64,000 nt of DNA from an uncultured Bacteroidia bacterium (GTDB taxonomy: Bacteria; Bacteroidota; Bacteroidia; Bacteroidales; UBA932), in the NCBI GenBank assembly GCA_902788095.1, contig CADAIT010000002.1, positions 11,764-75,763 on the forward strand, written 5' to 3'. Positions 9,127-17,217 of this stretch are shown here, piece by piece. The position numbers and the translations under genes are program-made. The notes beneath the pieces are model-generated. The model saw nothing but the letters and a program-made list of their open reading frames with translations, did not search any database and was not told the origin of the DNA. Within the stretch, counting starts at the first letter, position 1. Each line of letters starts with the position of its first letter.

Positions 9127-9493
9127 AGCGCTCGCGGATGTTAAACATGACGTAATTGCTGCGGAGGACACGCTCCAGGTCGCGCTTGAGATACCAGATC
9201 TTGTTGCCGATCTTCGTATAGGGGATTGTGCCGTTGCTGCGGAGAGTCTGGAGGGTGCGAGGGCTGATGTGCAGTTTCTGCATCACTACCTGGCCATCAA
9301 TCCAGTCTTCAAGGAACGCGCGCTCACATAGGCAGTCCAGCTGCTCGTCGGTAAGGTCATCGATGCTGATGATCTTGCGTTTTAGGAGTTCTTCCTGAAT
9401 GAACGGGCACTGGCGGAGGACCTTAGCGAAATCGTCTGTGGGGTCGGCTGCTATCGCAACCATGATGTCCCCAATCTTCTTGGGCTCGCTCAT
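9113..9493 (-). CDS. HTH (excisionase-like) DNA-binding protein
   Basis: This 126-residue protein has a C-terminal MerR/Xis-like helix-turn-helix (about residues 65-110: GQVVMQKLHISPRTLQTLRS, GTIPYTKIGNKIWYLKRDLE). The N-terminal 60 residues are acidic and helical without a recognised domain. It overlaps the upstream HTH gene by 4 bases (9490-9493) and the downstream primase-like gene by 14 bases, so it sits in one tightly packed transcript. Small HTH proteins of this type next to a tyrosine integrase usually regulate excision or transcription of the element. Which of the two HTH proteins here is the real excisionase cannot be told. Confidence 0.75.
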   Translation of the reverse strand: MSEPKKIGDIMVAIAADPTDDFAKVLRQCPFIQEELLKRKIISIDDLTDEQLDCLCERAFLEDWIDGQVVMQKLHISPRTLQTLRSNGTIPYTKIGNKIWYLKRDLERVLRSNYVMFNIRERYGEQ

Positions 9494-9858
9494 TTTCCCA
9501 GACGTTTGCGGTTGACGTAATCCTCGGCTGCTGCTGCCATCTCGGCATCAGTGTCCTGGCGACCGGAATTCATCCATTCCTCAATTTCGGAACGCTTGAA
9601 GCTGAGCTTCTTGCCTTTCTTGTAATAGGGGATGAGACCGTTCCGAATCCAGCCATAAACGGTTGGTGCGGCGGGATGGTCTGGCAAGAAAGCCTGAAGT
9701 TCCTTGACGTCCATCCACTTGCTGGTGGGTTCAGGCGCGGGTGCCTGCTGTTGTTTTTCGAGTAGCGACTCGAGGCGGTCGACCTTGTCGACGAGATATG
9801 CCAAGGCTTTTGGCATATCGTTGAACGAAAGTTCGTTCGTGTTAAAACTCGCTGCCAT
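9490..9858 (-). CDS. HTH (HTH_17, excisionase-like) protein
   Basis: This 122-residue protein starts with an N-terminal coiled-coil-like stretch (KALAYLVDKVDRLESLLEKQ, about 15-37). It then has a helix-turn-helix of the HTH_17/AlpA type (WMDVKELQAFLPDHPAAPTV, YGWIRNGLIPYYKKGKKLSF, about 48-95) and a short basic tail. Upstream (9859-10090) are two hairpins that could be its operator. It is first in the transcript that runs through the second HTH gene, the primase-like gene and the DUF3987 gene. Proteins of this form act as excisionases or directionality factors in Bacteroidota integrative elements, which is the inferred role. Confidence 0.75.
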   Translation of the reverse strand: MAASFNTNELSFNDMPKALAYLVDKVDRLESLLEKQQQAPAPEPTSKWMDVKELQAFLPDHPAAPTVYGWIRNGLIPYYKKGKKLSFKRSEIEEWMNSGRQDTDAEMAAAAEDYVNRKRLGK

Positions 9859-9917
9859 TATTGCTCGTTTTAGCGGCGTTCATACTAAGACCTTCAAGCT
9901 TGCCGCAGAACGAGAAA

Positions 9918-9944
9918 GCCACTACTCGAACCTCGAATAGTGGC
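9918..9944. repeat. Imperfect hairpin upstream of the HTH operon
   Basis: GCCACTACTCGA (9918-9929) and TCGAATAGTGGC (9933-9944) form 12-base arms with one mismatch around a 3-base loop. It lies 60 bases upstream of the HTH gene start at 9858, so it may be an operator or a leader hairpin of that transcript. Confidence 0.6.
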
Positions 9945-9972
9945 ACAATAATCAGACGTTACTAAACAGTGA

Positions 9973-10010
9973 GAAAACGGTTATTTCTTGTAACCGAAAT
10001 AACCGTTTTC
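9973..10010. repeat. Perfect 15-bp inverted repeat between element genes
   Basis: GAAAACGGTTATTTC (9973-9987) and GAAATAACCGTTTTC (9996-10010) are exact inverted copies with an 8-base loop TTGTAACC, itself carrying half of the motif. It lies 80 bases after the stop of the 510-residue gene and 115 bases before the HTH operon. It could terminate the former or bind a regulator of the latter. There is no clean T-run immediately after the stem on either strand, which favours a protein-binding site. Confidence 0.65.
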
Positions 10011-10090
10011 ACCTCGTCTAATTGACTGATTTACAGGAGATATTTTTATATTCAAAATCTGCCAGTGACAGAAATAATAACCGCCGTAAC

Positions 10091-11623
10091 CTACTTCTTT
10101 TTGCTCAGGGCTACCATCTGCTGAACGTCCCTGTCGTACGTGGATGGTTTTTGCCATTTACATTTTATCGTCCTAAACTCACGGTCTCGGAATTGGAAGA
10201 ACACATCCTTGATGAAGGTTATCCACTCGTCTCGGGTCGGACGCATCGTGTACAGCTCTTTGTGCGTCAGGTAAAAGGTATGCTCTATGTGCTCGTTGGA
10301 TAGGTTTATCGTTGGAATCTGTTGAACATTGGGAGGCGTAGCATTATGCTCAACGAGATAGTCTATGTACGTCATCAGCCGGGTGAAATTCTCGTCACTC
10401 ATTATCTTCTCGTCTTGCAAATTGAACCCGGAGAAGTGAAGGAAACGTTTTCGGGCTTTCTGCTTGTTCTTATTCAGGTCTGACTTGGTCAGCTTCACAG
10501 GTATTGTCTTTCCGGCGCTACGGGAAAGCGGCGATGAAATGGGCGCGAAGGACTGGCTGATGTTTTGCTTGTATATCTCTTTCTGCTCCTTCAGGAACGC
10601 CAAAACCTGGGACGCCACTGAATCAGTGGATTTGCCCGAGATGCCCAGATCCGTCAATGTTCCAATCTCGCTTTCAACATAACGGAGTATTTCCCTGCCA
10701 TCCGACAATGCTATGATTTCGTCGCTTATCCTGTCTTTGATACTCTTGAACGAATAATCCTCATCGTCTATGGCGCTACTGTACAAGCTGTCTTCCACGA
10801 GGGAAATTGTGGGTTTGAGGGACGACAAAGAAGCGTGTTTACACGAATATAGCGGAGCAAGGAGGCTTGTGTCCGCTTCGTCCGCTATGACCGTCTGTTG
10901 AGCTGCATGGATGCTTTTCATCTCATCCACATAGGACTCCAGATGGTATTCCTTCGGGAACATTTCAAGCACATCGTTACAAAAGTCCCTGACGGGATCA
11001 ACGTCTTCCGGCTTGAGTACAGCATCGAACATAATGCCGATTTCGTAGTACAGCTTGCAGGCATATTGCCACAGGAATCTATAGATGCGATATACCATAT
11101 CATAAGCATCTTCATCTTCCGGTGGAACTTCGTCATATCGTATGTTTAGGGCCGGGTGTATCTTTTTATCGTTGATTTCGAAAGCAGCCCCAGATACGCG
11201 TTGGAGTTGCTTAAGAGTTTCTTTGACATCATCTCTCGTAAGATCATCATCTTCGCGGCTCGCGGCGTTCCTGAGTAACGTTTCTACGATACGATACCCT
11301 TCCCATATAATAATAGCATTGTAGTACCGTTCCACAGGAGTCCTGTTAATTGAATCCAATGGCAGCACGACGGGGAAGGTATCTCGTTTGATCGCAGTGT
11401 ACTTTGCCGCTGGTGTCATCCGCACCGGGATCTTCTTGGGAGCTGGCGGGAAGGATAGGGAAGTGTCACCCTGCAACTCGGCAGTTAACCACTCCTCGGC
11501 TTGCTCCAGGGAAGACGGAACATCATTGAAATGCTGTTTGACCAGATCGCTCAGATGCATAGTGACACTGCACGGTGGGTACAGGTCGCCTTCGTTGATC
11601 TTATGGTAGATGGTAATGTTCAT
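10091..11623 (-). CDS. Unknown 510-residue element protein
   Basis: I do not recognise this protein. It has no signal peptide or membrane segment and is soluble and charged. Acidic helical segments predominate in the first 300 residues. The C-terminal 130 residues are basic (TKSDLNKNKQKARKRFLHFS) and then end in a compact region (YMTRP-like, RDEWITFIKDVFFQFRDREF). It begins 2 bases after the integrase stop, so it is translated with the integrase. A conserved place directly after int in a Bacteroidota element suggests a role in recombination, replication control or transfer, but nothing in the sequence fixes it. Confidence 0.7.
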   Translation of the reverse strand: MNITIYHKINEGDLYPPCSVTMHLSDLVKQHFNDVPSSLEQAEEWLTAELQGDTSLSFPPAPKKIPVRMTPAAKYTAIKRDTFPVVLPLDSINRTPVERYYNAIIIWEGYRIVETLLRNAASREDDDLTRDDVKETLKQLQRVSGAAFEINDKKIHPALNIRYDEVPPEDEDAYDMVYRIYRFLWQYACKLYYEIGIMFDAVLKPEDVDPVRDFCNDVLEMFPKEYHLESYVDEMKSIHAAQQTVIADEADTSLLAPLYSCKHASLSSLKPTISLVEDSLYSSAIDDEDYSFKSIKDRISDEIIALSDGREILRYVESEIGTLTDLGISGKSTDSVASQVLAFLKEQKEIYKQNISQSFAPISSPLSRSAGKTIPVKLTKSDLNKNKQKARKRFLHFSGFNLQDEKIMSDENFTRLMTYIDYLVEHNATPPNVQQIPTINLSNEHIEHTFYLTHKELYTMRPTRDEWITFIKDVFFQFRDREFRTIKCKWQKPSTYDRDVQQMVALSKKK

Positions 11624-11625
11624 GC

Positions 11626-12741
11626 TTAGTCCTCCTTAATCTTTATTACTTCCGCTGCCTCACGTTTCTTCTTGTCTATGAGGTCGGCGTAGATTTGGGT
11701 TGTACTGACGTTCTTATGGGTAAGCATCTTGCTGACGGTGTAGATGTCGGCTCCGCCAGCAATGAGCTGCGTGGCGTAGGTATGGCGGAAGCAATGGAAG
11801 GTGATGTACTTGGTTATACCGGCCTGTTTGAGCCAGGGCTTCAGGTAAGTGTTGACCATGTTGCGGGTAAGACCTTTGAAAACAAGTCCGGATGAAGGTG
11901 GGCCGCATAGCGCAAGGGCCTCTTCGCTTATGGGGATTGTCGCTTCCGTGTCAGTCTTCTCGGTGCAGATTCGGATACACTTGCCGCCGTCCGGGAAATC
12001 TCTTACATCGTTCCAGGTTAGCGCGAGGATGTCACTGATTCTCAGACCGGTCAAGCAGCTGAATAGGGATGCTTCCCGCAGGACAGGAAACTCGCAGGGT
12101 GTATTGTAAAGTCGCCTCAATTCATCCATCGTAAGGTATTCTCGACGAGTCTCTTTCAGCTCTATCTTATCCAGATTGTCGTTGATGTTTTCTTTCAGGT
12201 AGCCTTCCTTGTAGGCTGATGCGAGAAAAGCCCGGAAGGTACTCCAATAGCCGGATGCTGAGTTCTGGGAGATCTGGAGTTTCTTACTATTAAGCCGCTT
12301 GGCGGTAAGCAGATACTCACGAAACCCGTTGCACAGCTCGACATTCAGATCCTTGAAGGCGCATTTGCCGTGGACGAACTTGTTGAAATGGTCGTAAGCG
12401 CCAAGCCATTTCGGCCCCTTGGTGAGCATCAGGGAGTAGAAGTATTCTACAGCATCCATCTTGGCTTTACTCTTGTCGATGAAGCCATATTGCTCGTTGA
12501 TAAGCGACAACTCTCGCTGGGCACGGATAGCCTCGGCTTGTTTCAGCTTGGTGGCGTTGATACGGCGCTCTTGTGCGGTACGCGGGCTCTTCATAATGTA
12601 GATGCCCAAGTATTCCCGCCGGCTCTCTTCTCCAGTGCGGGGGTTTTTGATGGCGGGGTAGAAGTCCAGGTAGAGGGATACCTTCCCGCTGGGGTATTCA
12701 CGTTTGCGAAGTGTTACTTTTGTGCTGCCCATAATAGTCAA
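11626..12741 (-). CDS. int: Tyrosine recombinase (integrase) of the element
   Basis: This 371-residue integrase has an N-terminal Arm-type domain (about 5-90), a SAM-like core-binding domain (about 95-190) and a C-terminal catalytic domain. The catalytic residues are visible: R234 in TGLRISD, H316 and R319 in HCFRH, H342 in LTHKN and the nucleophile Y351 in TTQIYADL. Translation starts at the ATG overlapping the stop of the upstream HTH gene (ATGA, 12738-12741); an internal ATG three codons later is also possible. It lies one gene from the junction with mnmE, so the attachment site is most likely the mnmE 3' end. It carries out integration and excision by strand exchange in the cytoplasm. Confidence 0.95.
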   Translation of the reverse strand: MTIMGSTKVTLRKREYPSGKVSLYLDFYPAIKNPRTGEESRREYLGIYIMKSPRTAQERRINATKLKQAEAIRAQRELSLINEQYGFIDKSKAKMDAVEYFYSLMLTKGPKWLGAYDHFNKFVHGKCAFKDLNVELCNGFREYLLTAKRLNSKKLQISQNSASGYWSTFRAFLASAYKEGYLKENINDNLDKIELKETRREYLTMDELRRLYNTPCEFPVLREASLFSCLTGLRISDILALTWNDVRDFPDGGKCIRICTEKTDTEATIPISEEALALCGPPSSGLVFKGLTRNMVNTYLKPWLKQAGITKYITFHCFRHTYATQLIAGGADIYTVSKMLTHKNVSTTQIYADLIDKKKREAAEVIKIKED

Positions 12742-13640
12742 CTACTTTTTCTGTTTGCGAGTATGTTGTCAACGTCTTCACGGATGAAATATACGAAATT
12801 TCCGCGTTTTATCCGAGGAACCTTGTGTTCTTTAAAGACACAGTAGAGGTGATTGCGGGAAAGTCCGTATTTATCAGTGATTTCCGCCATCGTGTAATAG
12901 AGGTCTTTCTCCACGTTCAGGCCCCTCGCTTCGTCCCAGTGGGTCTTGGAGATATAGGTGATGTTGTTCTTCTTCATTTTGGGAATCTTATGCTCCCGGA
13001 TGAAGTCACTGATGGACTCCGTACGCATTCCGGTAGCAGTACGGACCTCGTCGAAGGTGTACCACTCTGTGACGTGCGTATAGTCCTGATTGGAGAACAG
13101 GCGATGCATCACGTCCCGGTCATAGAAGCCGAGGGTACCAATCATGTGGGTCTTGATTCCGCGCTTTTTGAGCACGGAATAGAACCAGCTATAGGTGACA
13201 TCGTACTTTTCCATTACCTGTTCTCTTGTCATCCATTTGCCCAGATCGTCGCCAGGTCCCTGGATGGGGTTGCTTACATTGTAGTCTTCTGCTCGCTTGG
13301 CGGCCACTTTCTCCAAGTCTTCACGGGCAATGCGGACGGTCCGGAGCGAGAAGCGTTTCAGAGGGATGTCGTTCTCCTTGATAATCTTGTACAAGGTGTT
13401 CCGCGACATCTGGAGGAGTCGGGCGGCATCTGCAATGGTGAGGAAGTTTTTGTCGAGCAGGGCGAGACGTTCTCGCTCCCGGACATCATCCCCAAGATTC
13501 TGAAGCCGTTCATCGCGCAGCTTGTGCTTTTTGCTCAAGTTTGCGCATCTGGGGGAGCAGTAGCGAGTGACTGCGAAGTGGGATTCGAACTGGCATCCGC
13601 ACTGCTCACAAACTTTGAGGTAGAGTCTCTGCGTGTCCAT
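12738..13640 (-). CDS. Zinc-ribbon protein with several HTH modules, next to integrase
   Basis: This 300-residue protein opens with a zinc-finger-like motif (CEQCGCQF, then CSPRCAN, residues 12-34). At least three excisionase/MerR-like helix-turn-helix modules follow: FLTIADAARLLQMSRNTLYK (about 65), WMTREQVMEKYDVTYSWFYS (about 137), and YYTMAEITDKYGLSRNHLYC with a following wing (about 250). A weaker fourth is near 195 (YTFDEVRTATGMRTESISDF). Such tandem HTH arrays could contact several phased sites at once. It is the first gene inward from the junction, has its own promoter, and overlaps the integrase by 4 bases. It is inferred to be a directionality factor or repressor. Confidence 0.75.
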   Translation of the reverse strand: MDTQRLYLKVCEQCGCQFESHFAVTRYCSPRCANLSKKHKLRDERLQNLGDDVRERERLALLDKNFLTIADAARLLQMSRNTLYKIIKENDIPLKRFSLRTVRIAREDLEKVAAKRAEDYNVSNPIQGPGDDLGKWMTREQVMEKYDVTYSWFYSVLKKRGIKTHMIGTLGFYDRDVMHRLFSNQDYTHVTEWYTFDEVRTATGMRTESISDFIREHKIPKMKKNNITYISKTHWDEARGLNVEKDLYYTMAEITDKYGLSRNHLYCVFKEHKVPRIKRGNFVYFIREDVDNILANRKSS

Positions 13641-13683
13641 AGGGGTACTTGCGCAGCATAGTCTACTTTCTGCCGGTTTTCAA

Positions 13684-13720
13684 TGTTCAACGATGTTCAA
13701 GGTTGTTCAACGTTGTTCAA
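13684..13720. repeat. Four helically phased TGTTCAA direct repeats
   Basis: TGTTCAA occurs at 13684-13690, 13694-13700, 13704-13710 and 13714-13720, exactly 10 bases apart, in the leader between the promoter and the start of the zinc/HTH gene. The spacing puts the sites on one helix face. They are likely binding sites for the element's own HTH protein or the integrase arm domain. Confidence 0.75.
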
Positions 13721-13772
13721 TCCAACGAAGAGTTGCGCCTGAAGGTCGGTGACCAAGAACCCTTTTGTACCG

Positions 13773-13805
13773 CAAAGGTACAAATAAGGTACAAATACCG
13801 ACAAA
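13773..13805 (-). promoter_or_regulatory. Promoter of the zinc/HTH-integrase operon
   Basis: On the minus strand TTTG (plus 13802-13805), 21 bases, TACCTTTG (plus 13773-13780) fits the Bacteroidota consensus. Two extra TTTG copies lie between. Predicted start is near 13766, giving a leader of about 125 bases that contains the phased TGTTCAA repeats. Confidence 0.55.
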
Positions 13806-13903
13806 TAAGTTAAGAAATGCATCGAAATTTAACTGTTACACATAAAACCTCTGGACCTATAACGAGGTGAGTGTCAGTTAGATTCCGATAGTTTCCGTAA
13901 TTT

Positions 13904-13916
13904 ATTGATAATCAAT
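13904..13916. other. Candidate attachment-site region at the mnmE 3' end
   Basis: ATTGAT-A-ATCAAT (13904-13916) is a palindrome whose last base is the final base of the mnmE stop codon. Element sequence ends here and the mnmE coding end begins. The true crossover could instead lie within the last 20 bases of mnmE. Without the other junction the duplicated core cannot be defined. Confidence 0.35.
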
Positions 13917-15343
13917 TACTTTCCGATGCAATGCTTCGAGAAGATGGAGTGCAGAATGGTGTCGGGGTCCAGGAGGCCTGTGCCGAGAATGGTGTTGATG
14001 GCGGAGAGGCTGCGGCGGAGGTCTTCGGCCACGAGGTCGGTAGGGATGTTGCGGGTGAGGGAAGTGCGCACATCGTGGAGCGCAGCGGCGGCATTTGTGA
14101 GGGCTTCGAGGTGGCGGGTATTCGTAATGAACGTGGAATTTTCGTTGGGCACAAGGTCTTTCTCGGCCTCATACATGGCTTGTTTGAGCAGGTCGAGTCC
14201 TTTTTTCTCTTTCACAGCCACACTTATCGTAACACATTCATCGCCAACAGATAAAACATAATCGTTAGCGATAATAACATTTTTGTTAACCTCGTTTTCA
14301 GCACATTTGTCTGCCTTGTTCAAGAGCAGAATCAGCTTCTGCGATGCAAAATCCACCCGCTCGCAGAGCTGCTTCAAATTGGACAGAAGTTCATCCTCCT
14401 GCGCACTGCCGTCCAGCACGGCAATGACCAGCTGCGCCTCAGAAATTTTCCGGAATGTCCGGTCAATGCCCAAGGCTTCCACCGTATCGGCAGTGCTGCG
14501 GATGCCGGCGGTATCGATCATGCGGAAAAGGAGGCCGCCGATATTCAAGCATTCCTCAATGGTATCGCGCGTAGTACCCTCTGTATCCGAAACAATGGCG
14601 CGCTCCTCGCCGAGCAGAGCATTGAGCAGCGTACTTTTCCCGGCATTGACAGGGCCGACAATGACGGCCGGAATGCCGTTTTTGATGAGATTGCCCTGCC
14701 GGAACGAAGCCGCCAGTCCTTCGACGTGCGAGAGCGTGTTGTCCACCAGGGTAAGCAACTGGTCCCTGTTGGCAAACTCAACCTCCTCCTCGCTGAAATC
14801 CAGTTCAAGTTCCAGCAGGGACGCCATTTCCAGAAGTTCCTCACGAAGCAGCGCAAGTTCCTCTGAAACACCGCCTCGCAGTTGGTTCATAGCGACGCGA
14901 TGAGCGGCAGAAGAAGTCGAAGCAATGACATCCGCCACGGCCTCGGCCTGGGCAAGGTCCATTTTACCATTCAGAAAGGCGCGTCGGGTGAACTCGCCGG
15001 GCTCGGCAAAACGGGCGCCGGCCGCCATGAGCAGCTCAACCAATTTCGCCACAATGTAAGCCGATGCATGGGTGGAAATCTCTACGCTGTCCTCGCCGGT
15101 ATAGCTGTGCGGAGCCCGGAACACAGAAACGAGAACCTGGTCCAGAACACCTTTTCCAGACTCATGAACTTCTCCGTAATGAATGGTATAAGCCTTTGCA
15201 TCAGAGATGGTTCCGGACTTTAACGAAACCACTGCATCAACTATCCGGAAACACTCCGGACCGCTCAGCCGCACAATGGAAATTGCTCCGGTCCCAGGGG
15301 TGGTGGCCGGAGCGACAATGGTTTCCTGATAGAGATTCTTCAC
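13916..15343 (-). CDS. mnmE: tRNA modification GTPase MnmE
   Basis: MnmE with MnmG makes the 5-carboxymethylaminomethyl group on wobble uridine of tRNA. The protein has the N-terminal formyl-THF-binding domain, the G1 loop GPVNAGKST, the DTAGIR switch and NKADK (G4), and ends with the invariant CIGK, so the C-terminal catalytic cysteine is present. No ATG lies near the family's usual start. The best start is GTG at 15343 (VKNLYQETIVAPATTPGTGA), giving 475 residues, slightly longer than usual. That GTG lies inside a dispersed GTCATTCTGAACGAAG repeat. Rho ends 42 bases upstream, so rho-mnmE is probably one transcript. The 3' end is the boundary of the integrative element. Confidence 0.95.
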   Translation of the reverse strand: MKNLYQETIVAPATTPGTGAISIVRLSGPECFRIVDAVVSLKSGTISDAKAYTIHYGEVHESGKGVLDQVLVSVFRAPHSYTGEDSVEISTHASAYIVAKLVELLMAAGARFAEPGEFTRRAFLNGKMDLAQAEAVADVIASTSSAAHRVAMNQLRGGVSEELALLREELLEMASLLELELDFSEEEVEFANRDQLLTLVDNTLSHVEGLAASFRQGNLIKNGIPAVIVGPVNAGKSTLLNALLGEERAIVSDTEGTTRDTIEECLNIGGLLFRMIDTAGIRSTADTVEALGIDRTFRKISEAQLVIAVLDGSAQEDELLSNLKQLCERVDFASQKLILLLNKADKCAENEVNKNVIIANDYVLSVGDECVTISVAVKEKKGLDLLKQAMYEAEKDLVPNENSTFITNTRHLEALTNAAAALHDVRTSLTRNIPTDLVAEDLRRSLSAINTILGTGLLDPDTILHSIFSKHCIGK

Positions 15344-15358
15344 TTCGTTCAGAATGAC
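15333..15358 (-). repeat. Dispersed Bacteroidota repeat, copy 1 (mnmE start)
   Basis: On the minus strand it reads GTCATTCTGAACGAAGTGAA then GAATCT, matching the family consensus with two changes. It spans the mnmE start codon. A partial head copy (GTCTTTCTGAAC) lies just upstream. Confidence 0.8.
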
Positions 15359-15384
15359 ATAATGCAGTTCAGAAAGACAAGCGT

Positions 15385-17115
15385 TTAGTCGTATCTCCCG
15401 AAGCTGGACATGTTGTCTATAAGGTCCTTGTTGGTCTTGAACTCGTCCATGTGCTGCTGCATCCACGACATGGCCTCGACGGGGTTCATATCGGCAAGGA
15501 GTTTGCGCAGAATCCAGATACGGTTATTGGTGTATGCATCGTACAGGAGGTCGTCCCGGCGGGTAGAGGAAAGCACCAGGTTCACGGCAGGGAAAATACG
15601 CTTGTTGGCCAGGTTGCGATCCAGTTGGAGCTCCATGTTGCCGGTGCCCTTGAATTCCTCGAAGATGACGTCGTCCATCTTGGAACCGGTTTCTGTCAGG
15701 GCCGTGGCCAGGATGGTGAGCGAACCGCCGTTTTCGATGTTGCGGGCCGCGCCGAAGAAGCGTTTGGGCTTCTGCAGGGCGTTGGCGTCCACACCGCCGG
15801 TAAGCACCTTGCCGGAAGCCGGTTGTACGGTGTTATATGCACGGGCAAGACGGGTAATGGAATCCAGCAGGATGACAACGTCGTGACCGCATTCCACCAG
15901 GCGACGGGCTTTGTCCAGAACCATATTCGCCACTTTTACGTGCCTCTCGGCCGGCTCGTCGAAGGTAGAAGCAACCACTTCCGCCTTGACGGAGCGCTGC
16001 ATGTCCGTCACTTCTTCCGGACGTTCGTCAATCAGAAGAACAATCTCGTACACCTCCGGATGGTTGTCTGCGATGGCGTTGGCGATAGCCTTCAGCAGCA
16101 TGGTTTTACCGGTTTTGGGCTGGGCGACAATAAGGCCGCGCTGTCCCTTGCCGATGGGCGTGAACATATCCACTATGCGGATGCTCTGGTCTTTCTCGTG
16201 TCCGTGGCCCAGCAGATTGAATTTCTCCGTCGGGAACAGGGGAGTGAGGAAGTCGAACGGAACGCGGTCGCGTACAAATTCCGGTGTACGTCCGTTGATG
16301 AACTTGATTTTTACCAGTGGGAAGTATTTGTCTCCTTCGCGCGGAGGACGGATTTCGCCGGTAACGGTATCTCCGTTCTTGAGGGCGTTCTGCTTGATTT
16401 GCTGCTGGGAAACGTAAATGTCGTCGGGGGAGTTCAGATAATTGTAGTCCGAACTGCGCAGGAACCCATAGCCGTCCGGCATGATTTCCAGGACGCCGGT
16501 AGCTTCCACGGAACCTTCGAATTCGATTCGCTGGGGACGTTGCGCCTGCTGAGACTGTTGCGGTTGCTGCTGCCCTTTATTCCGCTGCTTACCCTCTTTG
16601 GGACGCGTTTCTTCCACTTTGGGCTCTGCATCCTCTTTCTGGGCGTCGTCGTCTTTCAGGTCGTCGAAAAGGGAATGGATAAACTGTTTCCCGTCCACGG
16701 CGGGCTGCTCCTTGCTCTCCTCGGGCTTTTTTTCCACGGGTGCAGGTTCGGCAGCGGCAGACTTGGGCTTGCGTCCACGTTTTTTGGCCGGTTTGCTTTC
16801 ATCCGCGGGCTTTTCAGCCTTGGGTGCAGGCTTGCTTTCCTCGGCGTTTGCTTTGGGCTTGGCGGCGGCCTTTTTTTCTTCTGCCGGCTTTTCCGCTACA
16901 GGTTTGTCCGCCTTGCGCGGCCGGCCGCGTTTTTTCTGCTTGGGCTGCTCCTCTGCCGTTGGATTTTGCGAAGCGATAGTAGCCTGCGCATCCAAAATGG
17001 CAAAACCGAGCGTGGGCAGATCCATTTTTTTTGCGCCTTTGATATTAAGAGAATCACCGAGGGCTCTCAACTGCTCCTCGCTCATCTCATTCAGCTCTTG
17101 TAATTTATAGGGCAT
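15385..17115 (-). CDS. rho: Transcription termination factor Rho
   Basis: Rho is a hexameric RNA-dependent ATPase/helicase that ends transcription. The 576-residue protein has a SAP-like N-terminus ([20 protein letters not shown]), then an insertion of about 150 residues that is rich in K, P, A and E and carries two basic KRGRPRK-type AT-hook-like motifs. Such charged insertions are common in Bacteroidota and Actinobacteria Rho. The cold-shock-like RNA-binding domain follows ([15 protein letters not shown], about 205). The ATPase core has Walker [11 protein letters not shown] and Walker [16 protein letters not shown]. It has its own promoter and is followed by mnmE. Confidence 0.97.
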   Translation of the reverse strand: MPYKLQELNEMSEEQLRALGDSLNIKGAKKMDLPTLGFAILDAQATIASQNPTAEEQPKQKKRGRPRKADKPVAEKPAEEKKAAAKPKANAEESKPAPKAEKPADESKPAKKRGRKPKSAAAEPAPVEKKPEESKEQPAVDGKQFIHSLFDDLKDDDAQKEDAEPKVEETRPKEGKQRNKGQQQPQQSQQAQRPQRIEFEGSVEATGVLEIMPDGYGFLRSSDYNYLNSPDDIYVSQQQIKQNALKNGDTVTGEIRPPREGDKYFPLVKIKFINGRTPEFVRDRVPFDFLTPLFPTEKFNLLGHGHEKDQSIRIVDMFTPIGKGQRGLIVAQPKTGKTMLLKAIANAIADNHPEVYEIVLLIDERPEEVTDMQRSVKAEVVASTFDEPAERHVKVANMVLDKARRLVECGHDVVILLDSITRLARAYNTVQPASGKVLTGGVDANALQKPKRFFGAARNIENGGSLTILATALTETGSKMDDVIFEEFKGTGNMELQLDRNLANKRIFPAVNLVLSSTRRDDLLYDAYTNNRIWILRKLLADMNPVEAMSWMQQHMDEFKTNKDLIDNMSSFGRYD

Positions 17116-17170
17116 AAAATGAAAGAAATGTTTTCAGTAAGAAGAGGGCAATCCGACCGGTTTGCCTGCG

Positions 17171-17200
17171 CAAAGATAGATAAATAAATTGATATTGCAA
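17171..17200 (-). promoter_or_regulatory. rho promoter
   Basis: On the minus strand TTG (plus 17198-17200), 19 bases, TATCTTTG (plus 17171-17178). Predicted start is near 17164, leaving a leader of about 49 bases to the rho ATG at 17115. Confidence 0.7.
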
Positions 17201-17217
17201 AAAAACGGCCTTCAATA

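Larger units (their letters stand above)
1..13915. mobile_element. Integrative element (right part) carrying BREX type 4 cargo
   Basis: All genes from the left edge to 13640 run on the minus strand and form a recognisable integrative module: tyrosine recombinase, HTH/excisionase proteins, BT4734-type primase-like protein, PriCT-2/DUF3987 protein, then defence cargo with its own promoter. The right end abuts the stop codon of mnmE, whose C-terminus is intact (ends CIGK). The 3' end of mnmE (trmE/thdF) is a known integrase target, used by Salmonella genomic island 1. No mobilisation relaxase is visible. The left boundary and second attachment site are outside the window, so size and exact ends are inferred, not seen. 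Confidence 0.75.

Noticed and set aside
15451-17103. A 550-codon open frame on the plus strand opposite rho
   Set aside because: It is a shadow of the rho coding strand; its translation is low-complexity and matches nothing, while rho is unmistakable.
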